Of a stretch of 64,000 bases of DNA, positions 33,456 to 42,101 are shown one piece after another. The stretch is from Defluviimonas salinarum (GTDB lineage Bacteria > Pseudomonadota > Alphaproteobacteria > Rhodobacterales > Rhodobacteraceae): positions 99,815 to 163,814 of the forward strand of contig NZ_JAPDOG010000001.1 of NCBI RefSeq assembly GCF_026013545.1, written 5' to 3'. The notes below the pieces were generated by a model. The model was not told the origin of the DNA. It did no database searches and saw nothing but the letters and a program-made list of their open reading frames with translations. Position 1 is the stretch's first letter, and each line of letters starts with the position of its first letter. A program made the position numbers and the translations under genes.

Positions 33456-35024
33456 ATGTCGAAACTGAACTCCCCGATGGGTGGCATCAGCCGCCGCGGC
33501 CTCTTGAAGGGCGCGACCGCGCTCGGCGCCGCCGGGCTGATCCTGCCCGCGAGCGTGCGTAAGGCCATGGCCGAGCCGAAGCGGGGCGGCGTCCTGCGTA
33601 TCGCCCTCGCCAGCGGCAACACCACCGACAGCCTCGATCCCGCGACCTGGGATTCGACCTTCGTGCAGAGCTTCAACACCGCGCGCTGCAACACGCTGAC
33701 CGAGATCGCGCCCGACGGCTCGCTGGTGGCGGAACTTGCCGAGAGCTGGGAGGCCTCGGCCGACGCCGCGACCTGGACCTTCAAGATCCGCGAGGGCGTG
33801 ACCTTCCACAGCGGCAAGACGATGACGACGGACGACGTCGTCGCATCGCTCAACTATCACCGCGGTGAGGAATCGAAATCGGCCGCGAAGCCCTATGTCG
33901 ACCCGATCACCGACATCAAGGCCGAGGGTTCGAACGTCGTCATCTCGCTCTCGGGCGGCAATGCCGACTTCCCGTTCATCCTTGCCGACTATCACCTCGT
34001 GGTGCTGCCCTCGGCGGAAGGCAAGATCGACCCGACGACGACGGACGGAACCGGCGCCTATGTGCTCGACAGCTTCGAGCCGGGCGTCTCGGTGAAGATG
34101 AGCCGCAACCCGAACTACTTCAAGACCGACCGCGCCTGGTTCGACGGCATCGACGCGCTGTCGATCGTCGACGCGGCGGCGCGCCAGAACGCGCTGATCA
34201 CCGGCGAAGTGGACGTGATCGACGGCGTCGACCTGAACACCGTCTCGCTTCTCGAGCGTGCGCCGGGCATCAAGGTCCTGCCCGTGACCGGCAACCAGCA
34301 CTTCGTGTTCCCGATGGATACCCGGCTCTCGCCCTACGACAACAACAACGTGCGTCAGGCGCTGAAGTACGGCATCGACCGGGACGAACTGGTCGAGAAG
34401 ATCCTGCGCGGCTTCGGCAGCGCCGGCAACGACCATCCGATCGGCAGCGGCCAGCGCTACTTCAACACCGAACTGGAGCAGAAGACCTACGACCCGGACA
34501 AGGCGAAGTTCCACCTCAAGGAAGCCGGAATGGACACGCTGACGGTCCAGCTCTCGGCAGCCGATGCTGCATTCGCCGGGGCGGTGGATTCCGCCGTGCT
34601 CTATGCCGAGCGGGCCGCGGCCGCCGGCATCAACATCGAGGTCGTGCGCGAGCCGTCGGACGGCTACTGGGACAACGTCTGGATGAAGAAGCCGTTCTGC
34701 GCCTCCTACTGGGGCGGCCGACCGACCGAGGATCTGATGTTCTCGGTGGCCTACAGCGCCGGGGCGCCGTGGAACGACAGCTTCTGGGATCATGCGCGGT
34801 TCAATGAACTGCTTGTATCCGCGCGGTCGGAACTGGACGACGACAAGCGCCGCGAGATGTACTGGGAGATGCAGGCGATCTGCGCCAACGAGGGCGGCGT
34901 CGTCATCCCGATGTTCGCGAGCTACGTCAACGCGCATTCCGACAAGGTCGGTGTGCCCGAGGTCATCGGCACCAACCAGGGCCTCGACGGCCTGCGGCTC
35001 TACGAGCGCTGGTGGTTCGCCTGA
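33456..35024 (+). CDS. peptide-type ABC transporter substrate-binding protein (Tat-exported)
   Basis: A 522-residue family 5 solute-binding protein. The N-terminus SRRGLLKGATALGAAG is a Tat signal, with cleavage expected near residue 35 (KAMA). The mature part has LRIALASGNTTDSLDPATWD and the GTGAYVLDSFEPG and NPNYFKTDRAWFD motifs of dipeptide/oligopeptide binders. An AAGGAGG ribosome site precedes it. With the two permeases and the fused ATPase downstream it forms an importer; the enolase-family partner suggests an acidic or amino-acid-like substrate rather than peptides. Confidence 0.9.
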   Translation: MSKLNSPMGGISRRGLLKGATALGAAGLILPASVRKAMAEPKRGGVLRIALASGNTTDSLDPATWDSTFVQSFNTARCNTLTEIAPDGSLVAELAESWEASADAATWTFKIREGVTFHSGKTMTTDDVVASLNYHRGEESKSAAKPYVDPITDIKAEGSNVVISLSGGNADFPFILADYHLVVLPSAEGKIDPTTTDGTGAYVLDSFEPGVSVKMSRNPNYFKTDRAWFDGIDALSIVDAAARQNALITGEVDVIDGVDLNTVSLLERAPGIKVLPVTGNQHFVFPMDTRLSPYDNNNVRQALKYGIDRDELVEKILRGFGSAGNDHPIGSGQRYFNTELEQKTYDPDKAKFHLKEAGMDTLTVQLSAADAAFAGAVDSAVLYAERAAAAGINIEVVREPSDGYWDNVWMKKPFCASYWGGRPTEDLMFSVAYSAGAPWNDSFWDHARFNELLVSARSELDDDKRREMYWEMQAICANEGGVVIPMFASYVNAHSDKVGVPEVIGTNQGLDGLRLYERWWFA

Positions 35025-35032
35025 TACCATCG

Positions 35033-35056
35033 GCCCCGGCGCTGAGGCGCCGGGGC
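35033..35056 (+). terminator. hairpin after substrate-binding protein gene
   Basis: A perfect 10-bp stem GCCCCGGCGC / GCGCCGGGGC with a TGAG loop lies 8 bases after the binding-protein stop and 69 bases before the permease. No T-run follows. It probably limits read-through or protects the upstream message so that the binding protein is in excess. Confidence 0.65.
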
Positions 35057-35125
35057 TAACACCGCCCAATCGGGCCAAATCCGCCGGCCGGAGAACCGGC
35101 AGGGCGATAATCGGGGGAGGCCTGC

Positions 35126-36079
35126 ATGTCCATCGTGTGGGAAATGATCTTCAAGCGTCTTGGCCTCGGGCTTCTGACGCTGCTGGTCATTTCGGTGATC
35201 ATCTTCAGCGCCACGGAACTTCTGCCGGGTGACCTCGCGCAGGCAATTCTCGGGCAGTCGGCGACGCCCGAGACCGTCGCGGCGTTCCGCAAGGAGCTTG
35301 GCCTCGATCTTCCGGCCTACCAGCGGTACTTCAACTGGCTCTTCGGGGCGCTGCAGGGCGATTTCGGCACCTCGCTCGCCAACAAGCGGCCAATTGCCGA
35401 CCTGATCGCGACCCGGCTCGGCAACACGCTCTTCCTCGCGCTCTATGCTGCGGCAATCGCGGTGCCGCTGTCGCTGACGCTCGGCATCCTCGCCGCGCTC
35501 TACCGCAACTCGATCTTCGACCGCGCGGCCAATGCGCTGGCGCTGACCTCGATCTCTTTTCCTGAATTCTTTGTGGCTTACATCCTGATCTTCGTCCTTG
35601 CGCAGTCGGGTCTCTTCCCGTCGATGACGCGGATGGATCCGAATACGAGCCTCGGCGAGGCGCTCTACCGCGCGTTCCTGCCGGCGCTGACGCTGACGCT
35701 CGTGGTGACCGCGCACATGATGCGGATGACACGGGCGGCGATCATCAACCTGCTCGCCTCGCCCTATATCGAGATGGCGCGGCTCAAGGGCATCAACCCG
35801 ATGCGGGTTATCCTGAAGCACGCGCTGCCGAACGCGTTGGCGCCGATCATCACCGTCATCGCGCTGAACCTCGCCTATCTCATAACCGGCGTCGTCGTGG
35901 TCGAGGTGGTCTTCGTCTATCCGGGCCTCGGCCAGCTGATGGTCGACAGCGTGGCCAAGCGCGACTTCCCGGTCGTGCAGGCCGTCGCGCTGATCTTCGC
36001 CGCGGCTTACGTGCTTCTCAACCTCACTGCCGACGTGCTTTCGACCCTGTCGAATCCGCGTCTCATCCACCGCAAGTAA
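35126..36079 (+). CDS. peptide-type ABC transporter permease (DppB-like)
   Basis: A 317-residue inner-membrane permease with about six membrane segments. It has the DppB-type start (IFKRLGLGLLTLLVISVIIF), the QYFNW-like region before LQGDFGTSL, and the ATPase-contacting loop EMARLKGINPMRVILKHALPNA. It pairs with the DppC-like gene 11 bases downstream. Confidence 0.9.
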   Translation: MSIVWEMIFKRLGLGLLTLLVISVIIFSATELLPGDLAQAILGQSATPETVAAFRKELGLDLPAYQRYFNWLFGALQGDFGTSLANKRPIADLIATRLGNTLFLALYAAAIAVPLSLTLGILAALYRNSIFDRAANALALTSISFPEFFVAYILIFVLAQSGLFPSMTRMDPNTSLGEALYRAFLPALTLTLVVTAHMMRMTRAAIINLLASPYIEMARLKGINPMRVILKHALPNALAPIITVIALNLAYLITGVVVVEVVFVYPGLGQLMVDSVAKRDFPVVQAVALIFAAAYVLLNLTADVLSTLSNPRLIHRK

Positions 36080-36090
36080 GGAGGGCTGAC

Positions 36091-37014
36091 ATGACGATCC
36101 TCATCAAGCTCCTCTGGATCGCGGTGGCCATTGCCGTGGCGCTGGCCGCGGGCTGGCTCTTCCGAACCGCGGCCATCGCGGTGTCGCGCGGCGGGCTGCG
36201 CAAGGCGCTGAGAACCGCGCCGCTGACGGCCGCGTTCGGGATGCTCGTGATCCTTCTCTACATCCTCGTCGCGATCTTCGCCCCGGTGATCGCGCCCTTC
36301 GCCGAGCGCGAGGTCGTAGGCGGCCAGTTCCTGCCCTGGGAGGCGCCCTATATCCTCGGCACGGACAATCTCGGCCGCGACATGTTCACCCGGCTCATCT
36401 ACGGGGCGCGGAACACCGTCGGCATCGCCTTCATGACCACCGCTCTGGCCTTCGCCATCGGCTCGATCCTCGGGCTGCTGGCGGCGACCGTCGGGGGCTG
36501 GATGGACCAGTTTCTCAGCCGTGTCGTCGATATCCTGATGGCGATCCCGTCGCTGATCTTCTCGCTCCTGCTTCTCACGATCTTCGGCACCTCGGTCGTG
36601 ACGCTGATCCTCGTGATCGCGACCATCGACTCGACGCGGGTGTTCCGACTCGCGCGATCGGTGGCGCAGGACATCGTGGTAATGGATTATATCGAGGCCG
36701 CGAAGCTCCGCGGCGAGGGGCTTTGGCGGCTCATCACGCGGGAGATCCTGCCGAACGCGATGGCGCCCCTGGTGGCCGAGTTCGGGCTCAGGTTCTGCTT
36801 CGTCTTCCTGATGATCTCGGCGCTTTCCTTCCTCGGCGTCGGCGTCCAGCCGCCCACCGCGGACTGGGGCTCGATGGTGCGGGAGAACGCGGCGCTGATC
36901 ACCTTCGGCGATGTCACGCCGCTTCTGCCGGCGGGCGCGATCGCGCTCCTCACGGTTGCGGTCAACTTCGTCGTCGACTGGATGCTGCACCGCGCCAGCG
37001 GGTTGAAGGAGTGA
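36091..37014 (+). CDS. peptide-type ABC transporter permease (DppC-like)
   Basis: A 307-residue permease. The TDNLGRDMFTRLIYGARNT motif and the AAKLRGEGLWRLITREILPNA coupling loop are typical of DppC proteins. Two N-terminal hydrophobic segments precede the core instead of the usual one. It lies four bases before the ATPase gene, so translation is probably coupled. Confidence 0.9.
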   Translation: MTILIKLLWIAVAIAVALAAGWLFRTAAIAVSRGGLRKALRTAPLTAAFGMLVILLYILVAIFAPVIAPFAEREVVGGQFLPWEAPYILGTDNLGRDMFTRLIYGARNTVGIAFMTTALAFAIGSILGLLAATVGGWMDQFLSRVVDILMAIPSLIFSLLLLTIFGTSVVTLILVIATIDSTRVFRLARSVAQDIVVMDYIEAAKLRGEGLWRLITREILPNAMAPLVAEFGLRFCFVFLMISALSFLGVGVQPPTADWGSMVRENAALITFGDVTPLLPAGAIALLTVAVNFVVDWMLHRASGLKE

Positions 37015-37018
37015 GGCG

Positions 37019-38656
37019 ATGAAAGACACGACCAACAAGCCCGTCCTCCTGACGATGCGCAATATCGAGATCGAGGGTCGCTCGGACGAGACCTGGTCGC
37101 CGATCATCAAGGGCGTGGACCTGACACTCAACAAGGGCGAGGTGCTGGGGCTGATCGGCGAGAGCGGCGCGGGCAAGTCGACGCTGGGCCTCGCCGCGAT
37201 GGGCTTCACCCGCGACGGCTGCCGGATCTCCGGCGGCACGATCGACTTCGACGGGATCGACCTGATGAAGGCGTCGGAGGCGACGAGGCGGGGGCTCAGG
37301 GGCAAGCGCATCGCCTATGTCGCGCAGTCGGCGGCGGCGAGCTTCAACCCTGCCCACAAGCTCATCGACCAGTACAGCGAGGCGCCGGTCCAGCATGGCG
37401 TGATGGGCCGCGCCGAGGCCGAGAGCGACGCGGTGGAGCTTTACCGCCGGATGCAGCTGCCCAATCCGGACGAGATCGGGTTCCGCTATCCGCACCAGGT
37501 CTCGGGCGGCCAGCTGCAGCGGGCGATGACGGCCATGGCGATGGCCTGCCGGCCGGATCTGATCATCTTCGACGAGCCGACGACCGCCCTCGACGTGACG
37601 ACCCAGATCGAGGTCCTGGCGGCGATCCGCGACATCGTCGCCCAGTTCGACACGGCGGCGATCTACATCACCCACGACCTCGCGGTCGTGGCGCAGATGG
37701 CCGACAAGATCAAGGTGCTGCTGCGCGGTGACGAGGTCGAGGAGGCCGACACCCGCACCATGCTGGCAAGCCCGAAGCAGGACTACACCAAGACGCTCTG
37801 GGCGGTGCGCAGCCATGCCCGCGCGACCCAGCCTCCCGTGGAAAAGGGCACGGTGCCGGTGGTCTCGGTCAAGGCGGTTACGGCCGGTTACGGCCCGATC
37901 GACATCCTCAAGAATATCAACTTCGACATCCACAAGCGCCGCACCGTCGCGGTGGTGGGCGAGAGCGGTTCGGGTAAGTCGACGGCGGCGCGGGTGATCA
38001 CCGGGCTCCTGCCGCCGCGGCAGGGGCAGGTGCTCTTCGACGGCAAGCCCTTGCCACCCGACTACCGGCAGCGAAGCCGCGACCAGCTCCGGCAGGCGCA
38101 GATGATCTACCAGATGGCCGATACCGCGCTGAACCCGAAGCTGCGCCTGCGTGAGCTGATCGGCCGGCCGGCGCAGATGTATCTCGGGCTGCAGGGCAAG
38201 GCGCTGACCGACCGGATCCGCGATCTTCTGAATCTCATCGAGCTCGACCCGGACAAGTTCATCGACCGGCTGCCCTCGGAGCTGTCGGGCGGCCAGAAGC
38301 AGCGTGTGGGCATCGCCCGCGCGCTCGCCGCGGAGCCGAAGTTCATCATCTGCGACGAGGTGACCTCGGCCCTCGACCAGCTCGTGGCCGAAGGCATCCT
38401 GAAGCTCCTCGACCGGCTCCAGACCGAGTTCGACCTCGCCTACATGTTCATCACCCACGACCTCGCCACGGTGCGCGCCATCGCCGACGAGGTGGTGGTG
38501 ATGCAGAACGGGCGGGTGGTGGAACAGGGGCCGAAGGACGAGATGTTCCAGCCGCCGCACGATCCCTATACCGAGCTTCTGCTGTCCTCGGTGCCCGAGA
38601 TGGACCCCGACTGGCTGACGAAGCTGCTGAAGGAGCGGGCGGAAAAAGCGTCCTGA
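37019..38656 (+). CDS. ABC transporter ATP-binding protein, two fused domains (DppDF-like)
   Basis: A 545-residue protein carrying two nucleotide-binding domains. Domain 1 has GESGAGKST, VSGGQLQRAM and LIIFDEPTTALD; domain 2 has GESGSGKST, LSGGQKQRVG and FIICDEVTSALD. The second Walker B ends in Glu-Val-Thr rather than the usual Glu-Pro-Thr. It powers the importer encoded upstream and ends the operon. Confidence 0.92.
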   Translation: MKDTTNKPVLLTMRNIEIEGRSDETWSPIIKGVDLTLNKGEVLGLIGESGAGKSTLGLAAMGFTRDGCRISGGTIDFDGIDLMKASEATRRGLRGKRIAYVAQSAAASFNPAHKLIDQYSEAPVQHGVMGRAEAESDAVELYRRMQLPNPDEIGFRYPHQVSGGQLQRAMTAMAMACRPDLIIFDEPTTALDVTTQIEVLAAIRDIVAQFDTAAIYITHDLAVVAQMADKIKVLLRGDEVEEADTRTMLASPKQDYTKTLWAVRSHARATQPPVEKGTVPVVSVKAVTAGYGPIDILKNINFDIHKRRTVAVVGESGSGKSTAARVITGLLPPRQGQVLFDGKPLPPDYRQRSRDQLRQAQMIYQMADTALNPKLRLRELIGRPAQMYLGLQGKALTDRIRDLLNLIELDPDKFIDRLPSELSGGQKQRVGIARALAAEPKFIICDEVTSALDQLVAEGILKLLDRLQTEFDLAYMFITHDLATVRAIADEVVVMQNGRVVEQGPKDEMFQPPHDPYTELLLSSVPEMDPDWLTKLLKERAEKAS

Positions 38657-38660
38657 TCAA

Positions 38661-38695
38661 AAGCGAGGCGGGTTTGAACCCGTCTCAGCCTTTTG
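38661..38695. terminator. bidirectional terminator between ABC operon and GntR gene
   Basis: GAGGCGGGTT (38665-38674) pairs with AACCCGTCTC (38677-38686), with one G-T pair. It is flanked by CAAAAGC on the left and GCCTTTT on the right, giving a T-run in both directions. It sits between the converging ABC operon and regulator and overlaps the regulator's stop codon. Confidence 0.75.
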
Positions 38696-39434
38696 CCGCA
38701 TCGCGCATCGTCTGGCGTTTCGCGCGGATATTCGCGGCAAGTTCAGCGGTATAGGCGGAGAGGCTCGCGAGCGCGGTCTCGGCGGTTCCGGCATCCCGCG
38801 CCTCGATGGCGTCGGCGATCGCCGTGTGCAGGGCAACGATACGTTCGCGTGACCGCGCGGAGAAGGTGATCATGTTCATCAGGGGCTGCATCGCCTCGAC
38901 CGCGCCGGCGAGCTGGTAGGAGAGGACCGGATTGCCGGCTGCGTCGACCAAAGCGCGGTGGAAGGCGACGTCCGAGGCGCAGAAGCCCTCGTCCGACAGC
39001 CCCGGCTGGCCCTGCCGGAAGATCTCGGCCCGCATCGCCGCGAGGTGGTCGGCCTTCCGCCGTTCGGCGGCGAAGGGGACGCAGGCGCGCTCGAGCGCGT
39101 AGCGCGCCTCGCGGGCGGTATCGAAATCCACCGCGTTCATGCTGAGAAGCAGCGTCGAGGTGGTGATCTGCTGGCTTGCCGCCTCCTCGTAGGAGATCCG
39201 GTTGACGAAGGCGCCGCCTGTGGCGCCCCTCTGGGTGCGGATCAGGCTTTGCGCCGCGAGCCGCTTCAGCGCCTCGCGCACGGTGGGGCGGGAGACGCCG
39301 AACTGCTCGGCCAGTTCCTGTTCGGAAGGAAGGCGCTGGTCCACGATCAGTTGTCCCGCGACGATCGCATCTCGGATCGCTTGGGCGATCCGGACCGGCA
39401 GTTCGCCCTCGGTGCCGAGCGTCAGTTTCTCCAT
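38685..39434 (-). CDS. GntR/FadR-family transcriptional regulator (FCD domain)
   Basis: A 249-residue regulator. The winged helix lies at about 10-75 (RLPSEQELAEQFGVSRPTV). The C-terminal all-helical FCD domain has the metal-binding Asp and His residues (ASDVAFHRALVDAAGNP and later LHTAIADAI). It probably represses the enolase/ABC operon and itself, because an identical 14-bp site lies in front of both. It converges with the ABC operon. Confidence 0.9.
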   Translation of the reverse strand: MEKLTLGTEGELPVRIAQAIRDAIVAGQLIVDQRLPSEQELAEQFGVSRPTVREALKRLAAQSLIRTQRGATGGAFVNRISYEEAASQQITTSTLLLSMNAVDFDTAREARYALERACVPFAAERRKADHLAAMRAEIFRQGQPGLSDEGFCASDVAFHRALVDAAGNPVLSYQLAGAVEAMQPLMNMITFSARSRERIVALHTAIADAIEARDAGTAETALASLSAYTAELAANIRAKRQTMRDAAKG

Positions 39435-39446
39435 TCGCTTTCCATT

Positions 39447-39477
39447 CTCAATTGTCAGACATTAATTGTTTGACATT
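39447..39477. promoter_or_regulatory. tandem GntR operator upstream of its own gene
   Basis: AATTGTCAGACATT (39450-39463) is followed immediately by AATTGTTTGACATT (39464-39477), a tandem 14-bp repeat 15 bases before the regulator's start. The first copy, extended to CTCAATTGTCAGAC, recurs inverted at 32221-32234. Each copy contains the TTGTxxGACA FadR-type core. The site also lies upstream of the divergent DUF2182 gene, which might therefore be co-regulated. Confidence 0.75.
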
Positions 39478-39546
39478 TGCCGCGGATAGGCAGACCCTAG
39501 GCGCGACGGGGGCATCCGTCCATTCTTTTCTGTCCCGGGGGCATCC

Positions 39547-40353
39547 ATGTCCGCACCGATCCAGCATGGCGGAAGGCGCGCAGCCGTGCGGCTCTCTGCG
39601 CGTGCGATGGGCTGGCTGGGCTTATACGGCGTGATCCTCGCTGCTTGGGCCGGCGTCGCGCTGATGGCGCGCGGCCTGCCGGGAGCGGAAGCGGGCTCGG
39701 TCCCGGCGGAGTTCTGGGCGGCGCTCTGCGCCTCGGCCGGCGAGGCGGAGCCCGTCGCGCTCTGGGCGATGTGGGCGCTGATGGCCTCGGCGATGATGCT
39801 GCCGACCTTCGTGCCGGCGCTCCGGACCTTCACTGATCTTTCGGCGACCGGGGCCACGACCGGGCCAGGGGCCGTCGCCCTCGTCGCGGGCTATGTCGCG
39901 GTCTGGCTCGCGGCCTCGGTCTTCGGCGCCGCCGCGCAATGGGCGCTGGCGCGGGGCGGCATGCTGACGCCCGCCGGCGTGAGCCTCTCGCCCTGGCTGA
40001 CGGCGGCGCTGCTCTTCGGCGCGGGCGCATACCAGTTCTCGGCGATCAAGGCGGCCTGCCTCGCGAAATGCCGGATGCCGCTCACCTTCTTCCTGCAGCA
40101 CTGGCGGCCCGGCGCGACTGCCGCCTTCGGCATGGGGCTGCGCCTCGGCGCGCTGTGCCTCGGCTGCTGCTGGGCGCTGATGGCCCTGGGCTTCATCGGC
40201 GGCACGATGAACCTCGTCTGGATGGGGGCGGCGACGCTCTTCATGACGCTCGAGAAACTGCCCGAGATCGGCCGGAGGCTCACCCGCCCCGCCGGTTCGG
40301 CACTGATCCTTGCGGGGGGCCTTGCCGCCCTTCGCGCCCTGCAAATCGCCTGA
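39547..40353 (+). CDS. DUF2182 integral membrane protein
   Basis: A 268-residue membrane protein with about six hydrophobic segments. The conserved features are WALMASAMMLPTF, KAACLAKCRMP with two cysteines, and GALCLGCCWALMALGF with further cysteines, as in the predicted metal-binding DUF2182 family. Function is unknown. It precedes a DUF1326 gene by 11 bases, an arrangement I recall from other genomes, and dmdA follows on the same strand. Confidence 0.82.
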   Translation: MSAPIQHGGRRAAVRLSARAMGWLGLYGVILAAWAGVALMARGLPGAEAGSVPAEFWAALCASAGEAEPVALWAMWALMASAMMLPTFVPALRTFTDLSATGATTGPGAVALVAGYVAVWLAASVFGAAAQWALARGGMLTPAGVSLSPWLTAALLFGAGAYQFSAIKAACLAKCRMPLTFFLQHWRPGATAAFGMGLRLGALCLGCCWALMALGFIGGTMNLVWMGAATLFMTLEKLPEIGRRLTRPAGSALILAGGLAALRALQIA

Positions 40354-40364
40354 CGGAGGAACAC

Positions 40365-40985
40365 ATGGCCGATACCTTGCCCGAATGGACCATCAAGGGG
40401 GAACTGATCCTCAACTGCAACTGCACCGTCTTCTGTCCTTGCGTTATCTCGCTCGGCGATCATCCCCCGACCGAGGGCTACTGCATGGGTTGGGCCGGCA
40501 TCCGCATCGACGAGGGGCAGTATGATGGCGAAAGCCTCGCGGGGCTGAACATCGGCCTCCTCCTCGAGATCCCCGGCAAGATGGGCCGCGGCAACTGGAA
40601 GGCCGCCGCCTATGTCGACGACCGCGCTTCCGACAAGGCCTACGAGGGGCTCCTGAAGATCTTCACCGGCCAGGCACGCGGCACGACCGGGCTTTTCAAG
40701 GTGCTCGTGAGCGAGTTCCTCGGTGCCGAGCGCGCGCCCGTCAGTTACGAGACCGAGGGCAAGACCCGGCGCCTGACCGTCGGACGCGCGATCAAGGGCG
40801 AGGTGGCGCCGGTGGCGGGCAAGGGTGGCGAGGATATCGTCGTCAGCAATACCGAATACTGGATGGGCCCGGATATCACCGTGGCCAAGGCCTCGAAGGG
40901 CAAGGTCCGCGCCTTCGGCCGGGTCTGGGATTTCGATGGCCGCTCGGCCGAGATCTGCCAGATCGACTGGCACGGGCCGAACTGA
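40365..40985 (+). CDS. DUF1326 protein with N-terminal cysteine cluster
   Basis: A 206-residue soluble protein. The N-terminal ILNCNCTVFCPC places Cys18, Cys20, Cys24 and Cys26 together, followed by GYCMGW, a likely metal or disulfide site. No signal peptide is seen. An ACGGAGGA ribosome site precedes the ATG. The function of DUF1326 is unknown to me. It is sandwiched between DUF2182 and dmdA (20-base gap), so it may be in the DMSP operon. Confidence 0.82.
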   Translation: MADTLPEWTIKGELILNCNCTVFCPCVISLGDHPPTEGYCMGWAGIRIDEGQYDGESLAGLNIGLLLEIPGKMGRGNWKAAAYVDDRASDKAYEGLLKIFTGQARGTTGLFKVLVSEFLGAERAPVSYETEGKTRRLTVGRAIKGEVAPVAGKGGEDIVVSNTEYWMGPDITVAKASKGKVRAFGRVWDFDGRSAEICQIDWHGPN

Positions 40986-41005
40986 GCCGGGGCAGGGAGA
41001 AAGGC

Positions 41006-42091
41006 ATGACGGTCATCACTTCCTCGCGCCGCGTGCGGCGTACCCCGTTTACGCCCGGCGTCGAAGCCGCCGGTGTGACGAGTTACACGGTCTACAACCA
41101 CATGCTGCTGCCGGCGCAGTTCGGCGGATTCGTCGAGGACTACCACCACCTGAAGCGCCATGTTCAGGTCTGGGACGTGGCCTGCGAGCGGCAGGTCAGC
41201 GTCAAGGGGCCGGACGCGCTGCGGCTGATGACGCTGATCAGCCCGCGCGACCTGACGAAGATGGCGGACGACCAGTGCTACTATATCCCGGTCGTGGACC
41301 GCAACGGCGGCCTGCTCAACGATCCGGTGGCGGTGAAGGTCGCGGCGGATCATTACTGGATCTCGATCGCTGACAGCGATTACCTGCAGTATGTGCTGGG
41401 TGTCGCCGACGCGCTCGGGCTCGATGTGGTGGTCGAGGAGCCGGACGTCTCGCCGCTCGCGGTGCAGGGGCCGAAGTCCGACGACCTGATGGCGCGGGTC
41501 TTCGGCGACGCGGTGCGCGAGATCCGGTTCTTCCGCTACAAGCGGCTCGCCTTCGAGGGCCGCGAGATGATCGTGGCGCGCTCGGGGTACTCGAAGCAGG
41601 GCGGGTTCGAGATCTATGTCGATGACGGGGATTACGGCATGCCGCTCTGGGAGGCTCTCTTCGCAGCGGGCGAGGATCTCCATGTCCGCGCGGGTTGCCC
41701 CAACCTGATCGAGCGGGTCGAGGGCGGGCTCCTGAGCTACGGCAACGACATGACCCGCGCGAACACGCCGTTCGAGGCGGGCCTTGGCAAATACGTCAAC
41801 TCGCCCGCCGACTATATCGGCAAGGCGGGACTCACGGCCCGGCCGGTGGAGCGGATGATCCGCCCGCTCGCGATCGAGGGCGACCTGCCGCGCTGCGATC
41901 GGCTCTGGCCTGTCTATGCGGGCGGTGCGAGAGTCGGTCAGGTGACGAGCGCCAAGTACAGCCCCGACTTCGGAACCAACGTGGCCATCGGGATGATCGA
42001 CCAGAGCCACTGGGACGCGGGCACGAAGGTCGAGGTCGAGACGCAGGACGGCATGCGCGATGCCGTCGTGCAGGCGAAATTCTGGATTTGA
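41006..42091 (+). CDS. dmdA: dimethylsulfoniopropionate demethylase
   Basis: A 361-residue GcvT-fold enzyme. It moves a methyl group from DMSP to tetrahydrofolate, giving methylmercaptopropionate. Segments matching the SAR11 and Ruegeria DmdA are SSRRVRRTPFTPGVEAAGV, YTVYNHMLLP, WDVACERQV, WISIADSD, ARSGYSKQGGFEIYV and CPNLIERVEGGLLSYGNDM. Glycine-cleavage GcvT differs in these places. A GGGAGAAAGG ribosome site precedes the ATG. acuI follows after 10 bases, as in Ruegeria pomeroyi. Confidence 0.93.
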   Translation: MTVITSSRRVRRTPFTPGVEAAGVTSYTVYNHMLLPAQFGGFVEDYHHLKRHVQVWDVACERQVSVKGPDALRLMTLISPRDLTKMADDQCYYIPVVDRNGGLLNDPVAVKVAADHYWISIADSDYLQYVLGVADALGLDVVVEEPDVSPLAVQGPKSDDLMARVFGDAVREIRFFRYKRLAFEGREMIVARSGYSKQGGFEIYVDDGDYGMPLWEALFAAGEDLHVRAGCPNLIERVEGGLLSYGNDMTRANTPFEAGLGKYVNSPADYIGKAGLTARPVERMIRPLAIEGDLPRCDRLWPVYAGGARVGQVTSAKYSPDFGTNVAIGMIDQSHWDAGTKVEVETQDGMRDAVVQAKFWI

Positions 42092-42101
42092 GGAGAAAGC
42101 G

